A stretch of DNA of 14,299 nt from Candidatus Pacearchaeota archaeon (GTDB lineage: Archaea; Nanobdellota; Nanobdellia; Pacearchaeales; GW2011-AR1), in contig JAFCDH010000009.1 in NCBI GenBank assembly GCA_017609795.1, positions 1 to 14,299 of the forward strand, written 5' to 3'. The position numbers and the translations under genes are program-made. The notes under the pieces are model-generated. The model searched no databases, had not been told where the DNA came from, and saw only the letters and a list, made by a program, of their open reading frames with translations. This document shows, one piece after another, positions 1 to 5,488 of this stretch; positions within the stretch are counted from its first letter, which is position 1, and every line of letters begins with the position of its first letter.

Positions 1-2
1 AT

Positions 3-509
3 TTATCTCTTTTTCACAAAATCCATCATGCTTTTTCTGTTAAATTTGATAATTTCTCCAGTATTGCAATTTATTAAAATATTAAGAATAATTAATCCTT
101 CTAACATGCAGGTTAAATTCCAGATTTGTTGATTATTGTGCATTTGCAAAACTGCAATTATTTTATGAAACTTTGCTTGGATATTATTTTCAAGAGCTTG
201 TTTTTCTGCAATTGCTCTTAGTTCTTCAACTTCAGTTCTTGTTGAAGGATTTATTTTTTGAAGTTTTGTAATATTAGGATCATCAATTAATTTATCTTTC
301 TTTATTATAACCTCATTATTTTTATCTAATTCAAATGTAAAAATTTTATCTGTATTTGAGATTTTATAATCTAAACTCTTTTTTTCATCATTACTTATAA
401 AATCTAAAACAAAAAACCCTGCTACAAGCTCTATATTTGGATTTTCTTGTTTAAGTCTTTTAAAGACTGCTGAAGATTCTATTGTTGATAGTATTTGTTG
501 GAATGTCAT
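3..509 (-). CDS. Conserved hypothetical protein, possibly PepSY-like at the C-terminus
   Basis: This is a complete 168-residue reading frame that I do not recognise as a characterised family. It has no signal peptide or membrane segment. The N-terminal half contains a hydrophobic GFFVLDF strand (about residues 31-37) followed by alternating acidic and basic strand-like segments. The C-terminal half has a helix (about 92-120), then an IWNLTCMLEG segment and a final CNTGEIIKFNRKSM stretch. That ending, a tryptophan-led strand followed by an NTGEII-type turn, resembles the strand-turn of PepSY-type domains, but the match is loose and is my inference. The style fits small conserved soluble proteins of DPANN archaea. 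A TATA box lies about 28 bp before the ATG, so it probably has its own leaderless transcript. No function can be assigned. Confidence 0.8.
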   Translation of the reverse strand: MTFQQILSTIESSAVFKRLKQENPNIELVAGFFVLDFISNDEKKSLDYKISNTDKIFTFELDKNNEVIIKKDKLIDDPNITKLQKINPSTRTEVEELRAIAEKQALENNIQAKFHKIIAVLQMHNNQQIWNLTCMLEGLIILNILINCNTGEIIKFNRKSMMDFVKKR

Positions 510-532
510 TTTATTTGTTTTATTATAGTAAA

Positions 533-543
533 GTTTATATATC
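533..543 (-). promoter_or_regulatory. TATA box for the 168-residue hypothetical gene
   Basis: On the minus strand the sequence reads ATATATAAAC, centred about 28 bp before the ATG at 509. This is the spacing expected for an archaeal promoter giving a leaderless or nearly leaderless mRNA. Confidence 0.5.
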
Positions 544-550
544 TATAAGA

Positions 551-1028
551 CTATTGAATATTGATAATTGACTCAGTGTGGTCTTCGGGCAACGCTGAGT
601 CCTCTTTTTTATTTATTATTTTTTGAATCATTTTATTTAAAGGTATAGAAAAGTTACATGTTTTTCTTAATGCTTGCGAGGAACTAGATATAAAGTAAGC
701 ATTTCCTATCTTCTTTTTTAATTTTTGTGCTGTTTTAATTATTGGGACAAAATCTTCGTCCCCGCTTACAATTATTGCATGTACAGAGAATAACTTTAAA
801 CTTAGGAATTTTTTTTAATTTATTTATAAATTTTTGGTGTTTCCAATACTTTTTAGGATTGGTTTTAAAATCTAATTGAGCGATATAATAATGTGCATTA
901 ACTAACTCTCTTTTTCTTAATAATTCTTCAATTAATCGTTTGAAATTTAATTTATCGGCAAGGCCTAATTTCTTTAAACTATGATATAGGTTACTTCCAT
1001 CAATAAATATAGCTACTCTTTCTTTCAT
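551..1028 (-). pseudogene. NYN-domain (LabA-like, PIN-fold) ribonuclease gene broken by an internal out-of-frame deletion
   Basis: The first frame (1028 to 735) encodes 97 residues beginning MKERVAIFIDGSNLYHSLKK, the classic NYN start with the catalytic Asp in FIDGSN, and runs normally to VILCT. It then drifts into a Cys/Arg-rich tail that does not belong to the family and stops. In another frame, from about 784 to the TAG at 551, translation gives AIIVSGDEDFVPIIKTAQKL followed by SSSSQALRKTCNFSIPL, the normal NYN second half with its SGDxDF acidic motif. The junction is at about 780-790. The central segment of the domain (roughly 35 residues, normally carrying a KGxDVxLAxD motif) is missing and the frame is shifted. 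This is a remnant, or the N-terminal fragment may be expressed as a dead 97-residue peptide. An assembly error is less likely because real domain content is absent, not just the frame. Confidence 0.85.
571..610 (+). terminator. GC-rich hairpin with UUCG tetraloop followed by a T-run
   Basis: Positions 571-600 fold as a near-perfect 30-nt hairpin: outer ACTCAG/CTGAGT pairs, further pairs including two G-T wobbles and one G-A mismatch, closed by C(TTCG)G. A T-run (604-610) follows, so as plus-strand RNA it looks like an intrinsic terminator or the 3' end of a small RNA. It is 57% GC in a strongly AT-rich region. It overlaps the C-terminal codons of the decayed NYN frame on the other strand. No plus-strand gene ends here, so its role is unclear. 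Confidence 0.5.
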
Positions 1029-1068
1029 AATATCCTATGAATCTATCTATTATTAAAGATTTCTGTGA

Positions 1069-2799
1069 TTATCTTCTTTCATCAACTTCTTTTTGAATTT
1101 GTTTAAGAAAAACATCTTTTTTAATTGTTTTAACTTTTTGATTTCTTCTTACTGCAACAGATTTTGTTTTTTCTTCTTTATCACCTATCACAATAATTAG
1201 AGGGATTTTTTCTATTTCTGCTTGTTTAATTTTTCCTTGAAGAGGTTCTTGAGAAAGGTCTATATCTACTCTGATATTTTTTTCATGTAATTCTTGTTTT
1301 AGTTTTTCAACAGCTTTGTTATTCCTATCTGTAAAGTTTATGATTCTTACCTGAATTGGTGCAAGCCATAATGGAAGGTGTCCTTTTGTATGTTCAATTA
1401 AAATTCCTATAAAACGCTCAAGAGAACCATAAATAGCCCTATGAATCATAATTGGTTTTTTTAATTTATTTGATTTATCTCTGTAAGTTAAATCAAATCT
1501 TTCTGGCATTGAAAAATCTACTTGAATTGTTCCACATTGCCAAGTCCTATTTAAACTATCTTTTATATGAAAGTCAATTTTAGGACCATAAAAAACCCCT
1601 TCTCCTTTATGGATTTTAAATTTTATTTTTTTCTTTTTTAAAATTTTTTCTAATACAGATTCAGCTTTATCCCATATTTCCTCGCTTCCAATTCTTTTTT
1701 TAGGCCTTGTAGATAATTCTACATTATATTTAAATCCAAAAATCTTATAGATTTTATCTGTAAAATTAATTATGTTTATTATCTCTTGTTCTAATTGTTT
1801 TTCAGTGCAAAAAACATGAGCATCATCTTGCGTAAACTGAATAACTCTAAATAATCCTCCTAAAACTCCTGAAAGTTCTTGTCTATGAACAGTTCCTAGT
1901 TCTGCTATTTTTAATGGTAAATCTTTGTAAGATTTTGGAGAGTTTTTGTAAACTAGCATACAACCAGGGCAATTCATTGGTTTTACTGCAAAATTTCTAT
2001 CTTCATAATTTGTTGAAAAGATGTTTTCTTTGTATTTGTCCCAATGTCCTGAAATTTGCCATAATTTCTTATCTAAAACTTCTGGAGTCTTAATTTCTTT
2101 ATACCCTTCTTTTCTAAGTTCTTGTCTCATTAATTTAATTAATTTATTATAAATAATTAAACCATTATGATGCCAAAAAACCATTCCAGGAGCTGTTTCT
2201 GAAAAAGAAAATAAATCCATTTGTTGTCCAATAATTCTATGGTCATTTTCTTTTAGTTTTCTTGTATCTAATTTTGTTTTTGAAATTTCTTTTAATAATT
2301 TTTTGTGATTTATGCCTTTATCTGAATCTGTTTTTTTCGTTTTTACTTCATCTACTAATTTTTGTGCTTCTCCTTGTTTATAATTTACTTCTCTGCTTAA
2401 TTCTGCTAAAGGATGTCCTTTGCATTTTAATTCAAACTCTTTATAATAACCAAAAGGAGCTCTTGAGATTTTAAATCTTGATTTTCTTAATTTGCTCTCT
2501 ACTTTTTTAAGTATTTTAAGAGCAAAATCTGGTCTGCTTAATGAAGAAGATAAATGTGCATAAGGATAAAGAAGTATATTCTTGGCTTTTACTTGTTTTG
2601 CAATTTTTTTAATTTCTTTTACAATTTCATCAACAACTTTTGGATTTGATTCATCTTGTCTTTCAATTGCTGTAAGTATAACTAAGGGCTCTTTTATATC
2701 TCCTTTTTGTCTTTTTTTTGAAATTTTCTCAGGTTTTTTCAAGGCTTTTTTTAATGCCTTATATCTGATATAATCACAGTGTAATGAGAGGATTTTCAT
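1069..2799 (-). CDS. thrS: Threonyl-tRNA synthetase, archaeal type with N-terminal editing domain
   Basis: This cytoplasmic class II synthetase charges tRNA-Thr. I start it at the ATG at 2799 (576 residues, MKILSLHCDYIRYKALKK) rather than 14 codons upstream, because archaeal ThrRS proteins begin with this strand and the TATA box fits this start. Residues 1-135 form the archaeal editing domain related to D-aminoacyl-tRNA deacylase, with the YPYAHLSSS segment, which removes mischarged serine. Residues about 200-475 are the catalytic domain. Motif 2 surrounds VHRQELSGVLGGLFRVIQFT. The zinc ligands are Cys277 (MNCPGC), His328 (DDAHVF) and His453 (IMIHRAIYGSLERF). Residues about 480-576 are the anticodon-binding domain (LAPIQVRII onwards). 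It appears intact, and slightly shorter than many archaeal homologues. Confidence 0.97.
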   Translation of the reverse strand: MKILSLHCDYIRYKALKKALKKPEKISKKRQKGDIKEPLVILTAIERQDESNPKVVDEIVKEIKKIAKQVKAKNILLYPYAHLSSSLSRPDFALKILKKVESKLRKSRFKISRAPFGYYKEFELKCKGHPLAELSREVNYKQGEAQKLVDEVKTKKTDSDKGINHKKLLKEISKTKLDTRKLKENDHRIIGQQMDLFSFSETAPGMVFWHHNGLIIYNKLIKLMRQELRKEGYKEIKTPEVLDKKLWQISGHWDKYKENIFSTNYEDRNFAVKPMNCPGCMLVYKNSPKSYKDLPLKIAELGTVHRQELSGVLGGLFRVIQFTQDDAHVFCTEKQLEQEIINIINFTDKIYKIFGFKYNVELSTRPKKRIGSEEIWDKAESVLEKILKKKKIKFKIHKGEGVFYGPKIDFHIKDSLNRTWQCGTIQVDFSMPERFDLTYRDKSNKLKKPIMIHRAIYGSLERFIGILIEHTKGHLPLWLAPIQVRIINFTDRNNKAVEKLKQELHEKNIRVDIDLSQEPLQGKIKQAEIEKIPLIIVIGDKEEKTKSVAVRRNQKVKTIKKDVFLKQIQKEVDERR

Positions 2800-2820
2800 G
2801 GATAAAATAAAGAAAGAATG

Positions 2821-2830
2821 TTTATAAAAG
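2821..2830 (-). promoter_or_regulatory. TATA box for thrS
   Basis: The minus strand reads CTTTTATAAA, centred about 26 bp before the ATG at 2799. This supports that start over the upstream ATG at 2841, which would lie on the wrong side of the promoter. Confidence 0.55.
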
Positions 2831-2844
2831 TTGTTAATCAAAAG

Positions 2845-2856
2845 CTTTAAATAAGG
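2845..2856 (+). promoter_or_regulatory. TATA box for the GH24 lysozyme gene
   Basis: The sequence CTTTAAATAAGG is centred about 29 bp before the ATG at 2879. It is divergent from the thrS promoter, and the two TATA boxes are only about 25 bp apart. Confidence 0.55.
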
Positions 2857-2878
2857 TTTTTGATGTGTAATAGCCTTA

Positions 2879-3577
2879 ATGATAAGTAAAATGGCAGAGA
2901 TAATAAAAAATCTAAAATCATCAATACTAATCTCAATATTAGCTTTAGCTACATGGAATTTTGGAGCTTATTGTGGAAAAAGATATAATCAAGCATTAGA
3001 TAGACCAAAACCAGGTTTAGAGACAAAAATAGTTCAAGAAGATGTTTTAGAAGTTAGTGATGTTAATGAATCTAAATTGGTTGTTGAAAAACCTAAAAAG
3101 GTTGAAAAGATTAATGAAGTGAATTATGTGACATCTATTTCACAAAAAGCAATTGATTTTATAAAAAGCTATGAAAAATTTAAAGATACTGCATATCCTT
3201 GTCCTGCAGGAGTTTGGACAATTGGTTATGGACATACAAAAGGAGTTAAGCAAGGAGATAAAATTACAGAAAAGCAAGCTAGAGCTTATTTAGCACAAGA
3301 TATTGCAATTATAGAAAAAGCAATAAGTAATTATGTTAAAGTGCCACTAACACAAGAACAATATGATACAATGGGAAGCTTTATTTTTAATGTTAGGTTA
3401 GAAGGATTTAAAGAAAGTACTTTATTAAAAAAATTAAATGAAAGGAAATATAGTGAAGTTTCTGAACAGATTAAGAAATGGAATAAATATAAAGGAAAGG
3501 TAAGACAAGGATTAATTAATAGAAGAAAAGACGAGATTGAAATTCTTGAGAAAAAAGATTATGTAAGGGATTATTAA
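2879..3577 (+). CDS. Membrane-anchored GH24 lysozyme/endolysin (T4/P1-type fold)
   Basis: This protein is predicted to cleave the glycan strand of peptidoglycan (muramidase). It has 232 residues. Residues 1-14 are Lys-rich, 15-31 form one hydrophobic segment (signal anchor or SAR-like), 32-85 are a charged linker, and 86-232 are the lysozyme domain. The GH24 catalytic triad is complete in the Cys variant: Glu99, Cys108 and Thr114, with the family spacing E-8-C-5-T, inside YEKFKD...CPAGVWTIGYGHT. Further family marks are QYDTMGSFIFNV (161-172), STLLKKLN (180-187) and GLINRRKDE (211-219). A start at Met5 is possible. The only two cysteines are Cys32 at the membrane segment end and the catalytic Cys108. 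Archaea lack murein, so the substrate is presumably bacterial; a phage or bacterial origin is likely (inference). It has its own promoter between thrS and trpS, with no phage genes around it. Confidence 0.9.
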   Translation: MISKMAEIIKNLKSSILISILALATWNFGAYCGKRYNQALDRPKPGLETKIVQEDVLEVSDVNESKLVVEKPKKVEKINEVNYVTSISQKAIDFIKSYEKFKDTAYPCPAGVWTIGYGHTKGVKQGDKITEKQARAYLAQDIAIIEKAISNYVKVPLTQEQYDTMGSFIFNVRLEGFKESTLLKKLNERKYSEVSEQIKKWNKYKGKVRQGLINRRKDEIEILEKKDYVRDY

Positions 3578-3580
3578 AAA

Positions 3581-4636
3581 CTAATTCTTCAAAATACACT
3601 TTTCAACAACTTTATTATCTAAGTTTTTTAATCTTTTTTGGAAATTCTTAATAAATTCTACTGCTTTATCTGCAAAAATCTTTTTTACATCTCCACTAGA
3701 AAGATTCCCTTTTTTATATTTGGTTTCTATATCTTTATATTCTTCTGGAGTAAGGAATAATAATTTAAGATATATGCAAGAAATATCTACATCTGGATTT
3801 CCTCCAAGCTTTTTATGTTCTTCAATTGTTTTTTGTCCTCCTGAAAAAGCCTTGCTTATTTTTTTTCTTATTGTTTTTTCATCGTCAGACAGGAAGATTG
3901 CTGTATTTGGTTTTGAAGTTGACATTTTTTCTCCATTAATTCCTGGCAAGAAATTTACATGTAATATTGCTGGTTTTTTATATCCTGCCCTTGAAGCAAT
4001 GTCTCTTGAAATTCTTATATGTGCATCTTCATCAGGACCTATTGGAACTAAAACATTTGGAATTTTATGTTTTTCTTGAGGAAAAAGAATATGTGCTGAT
4101 TGAACTGCTGGATAAAAATGAAGCCCAATATTTTCATCTGGTTTATACCCATAAGTTGCTTTTATTTCAGAGTAATTTACTTTTTTAGATAATTTAATTG
4201 CTAAATTGTATATATTAGTGTAAATTTGATCTATAATAAAAAAAGTATTTTTAGGATCAAATCCATAAGCTATAAGTTCTTTAGCTAGTCTTTTTGAGTT
4301 TTCTAAAGCTTGTTCTTGAGTTTTTACTTTTCCTGCAACATAAGATTCATCATCTGATATTGGAATAAAAACAGGGATTTTATATTTTTTTTGGAAAAAT
4401 AGATTTGTATCAAATACTGCTTTATGTCCTAAATGTAATGTTCCTGAAGCATTTAATCCTGAAAGTATTGCCCCTTTTTCATGTTTTTTTAAAGCAGAAA
4501 AGAACTTATCAAAATCTCTGTGTGAAGCAATTAATTTATTATTAAAAGTATAAAAATTAGGAGTTTCACTAAGTTTGCTTATTGGAGTTGCTCCAAATTT
4601 CTTAATCAAATCTTGATTTTCTTGTGATAATTCCAT
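3581..4636 (-). CDS. trpS: Tryptophanyl-tRNA synthetase, archaeal type
   Basis: This class I synthetase charges tRNA-Trp in the cytoplasm. It has 351 residues and a complete Rossmann catalytic core. The HIGH-type motif is HLGH at 68-71 (GTLHLGHKAVF). The segment PIGPDEDAHIRISRDIA (198-214) is the conserved central element. The KMSKS loop is KMSTS (237-241) in GINGEKMSTSKP. The downstream signature GGQKTIEEHKKLGGNPDVD (266-284) separates archaeal/eukaryotic TrpRS from TyrRS. The C-terminal helices (about 295-351) complete the anticodon-recognition region. The gene converges on the lysozyme gene with 3 bp between stop codons. It starts at the ATG at 4636, about 24 bp downstream of a TATA box. 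Confidence 0.93.
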   Translation of the reverse strand: MELSQENQDLIKKFGATPISKLSETPNFYTFNNKLIASHRDFDKFFSALKKHEKGAILSGLNASGTLHLGHKAVFDTNLFFQKKYKIPVFIPISDDESYVAGKVKTQEQALENSKRLAKELIAYGFDPKNTFFIIDQIYTNIYNLAIKLSKKVNYSEIKATYGYKPDENIGLHFYPAVQSAHILFPQEKHKIPNVLVPIGPDEDAHIRISRDIASRAGYKKPAILHVNFLPGINGEKMSTSKPNTAIFLSDDEKTIRKKISKAFSGGQKTIEEHKKLGGNPDVDISCIYLKLLFLTPEEYKDIETKYKKGNLSSGDVKKIFADKAVEFIKNFQKRLKNLDNKVVEKCILKN

Positions 4637-4654
4637 AATTAGAAATAGGATTGT

Positions 4655-4666
4655 GGATATTTAAAG
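4655..4666 (-). promoter_or_regulatory. TATA box for trpS
   Basis: The minus strand reads CTTTAAATATCC, about 24 bp before the ATG at 4636. Confidence 0.5.
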
Positions 4667-4701
4667 TTTGTTAAAAAACCCTTTTTTTAAACAACCAAAA
4701 G

Positions 4702-4734
4702 ATATTTAAATAAGATAATCTTACTAATAAGATA
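4702..4734 (+). promoter_or_regulatory. Promoter and candidate operator of the AbrB/PIN pair
   Basis: A TATA-like ATATTTAAATA (4702-4712) runs into a perfect palindrome TAAGATAATCTTA (4711-4723, 6-bp arms around one base). A second TAAGATA follows at 4728-4734, 17 bp after the first. Type II antitoxins of the AbrB/MazE fold usually repress their own operon, so these repeats are a reasonable operator. The assignment is inference. Confidence 0.4.
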
Positions 4735-4751
4735 AATAATAAATATTGAAA

Positions 4752-5009
4752 ATGGAAAATTTAGAAGTTACAAGCATGAGTTCAAGGGGGCAAGTTGTAA
4801 TCCCTCAGGAACTTAGAAAAAAACTTAGAATAGAAGTAGGAGAAAAATTTATAGTATTAGGAAATGATGATACAATAATCTTAAAAAAATTAGAGGTTCC
4901 TTCTTTTAAAGGATTTGAAATGCTTCTAAAACAAACTAGAGACTTAATAAATGAAAAAAATCTTAAGGAAAAAGATGTTGGTGAAGCAATTAAAAGAAAT
5001 AAAAAATGA
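4752..5009 (+). CDS. AbrB/SpoVT-type antitoxin
   Basis: This is a small DNA-binding protein of the swapped-hairpin AbrB/MazE fold and the likely antitoxin and autorepressor of the PIN protein that follows. I start it at the ATG at 4752 (85 residues); an in-frame TTG at 4746 is a poorer choice. Residues 4-47 form the domain: VTSMSSRGQVVIPQELRKKL, then the RIEVGEKFIVLGNDDTIILK hairpin. Residues 50-85 are a charged helix suited to binding and neutralising the toxin. Its stop overlaps the next start by ATGA, so the two are translationally coupled, as is usual for toxin-antitoxin pairs. Confidence 0.88.
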   Translation: MENLEVTSMSSRGQVVIPQELRKKLRIEVGEKFIVLGNDDTIILKKLEVPSFKGFEMLLKQTRDLINEKNLKEKDVGEAIKRNKK

Positions 5010-5398
5010 AGGTTGTTTTAGATACAAATGTATTTATCTCAGGTATTTTTTGGAAAGGAAATTTTTGTTCTCAAATAATTGATGCTTGGAGAAAAGGAAA
5101 ATTTATTTTAATTAGTTCTTTCCCTATAATTTTAGAACTTACAGAAATCCTAAGCGATTTTAAAATTCAAATGCCAGAAAATATGATTGAAGCATGGAAA
5201 AATATGATTTTACAAAATTCAATCATTATAAAGACTAAAGATAAAATAAATCTCATTGAACATGATTCTGATAACAAATTTTTAGAAGTTGCTATTGAAG
5301 GAGATGTAGATTACATAGTTAGTCAGGATAAACATTTATTAGATTTAAAAAATTATAATGGTGTGAAGATTTTTCTTCCTGAAGATTTTTCTTCCTGA
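5006..5398 (+). CDS. PIN-domain toxin (putative ribonuclease), C-terminus altered by a tandem duplication
   Basis: This is a predicted Mg-dependent RNase of the PIN family and the toxin partner of the AbrB-type protein it overlaps. It has 130 residues. The acidic catalytic positions are present: Asp6 (VVLDTNVFISG), Glu44 (IILELTEIL), Asp89 (SDNKFLEVAIEGD) and Asp108 (YIVSQDKHLLDL). The ending KIFLPEDFSS is odd. A 16-bp tandem duplication (5365-5396) shifts the frame just before the stop. Removing one unit would continue the frame as EDFLKILDRKNSRL to a TAG at 5439-5441, which looks like the normal C-terminal helix of this family (a P-x-EFL-x-x-L type ending). The catalytic residues remain, so activity may persist. 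Confidence 0.88.
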   Translation: MKVVLDTNVFISGIFWKGNFCSQIIDAWRKGKFILISSFPIILELTEILSDFKIQMPENMIEAWKNMILQNSIIIKTKDKINLIEHDSDNKFLEVAIEGDVDYIVSQDKHLLDLKNYNGVKIFLPEDFSS

Positions 5399-5408
5399 AG
5401 ATTTTCTT
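5365..5408 (+). repeat. 16-bp tandem repeat, 2.75 copies, each unit self-complementary
   Basis: Two exact copies of GAAGATTTTTCTTCCT (5365-5380 and 5381-5396) are followed by a partial third, GAAGATTTTCTT (5397-5408). Each unit contains the inverted repeat GAAGA-TTTT-TCTTC, a likely cause of replication slippage. The unit length is not a multiple of three, so copy number decides the PIN toxin C-terminus. Confidence 0.9.
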
Positions 5409-5457
5409 AAAATACTAGATAGGAAGAATTCTAGATTATAGCTTGAAAGTTTCATAA

Positions 5458-5470
5458 GGTTTAAATATCC
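5458..5470 (+). promoter_or_regulatory. TATA box for the cyclase-domain membrane protein
   Basis: GGTTTAAATATCC lies about 25 bp before the ATG at 5489, as expected for a leaderless archaeal transcript. Confidence 0.55.
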
Positions 5471-5488
5471 TATTCTATTATAGATAAT

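Noticed and set aside
2262..2773. Two plus-strand hydrophobic frames inside thrS
   Set aside because: Both are antisense to a fully conserved synthetase and are Leu/Phe/Ile-rich, as expected from the complement of Lys-rich coding.
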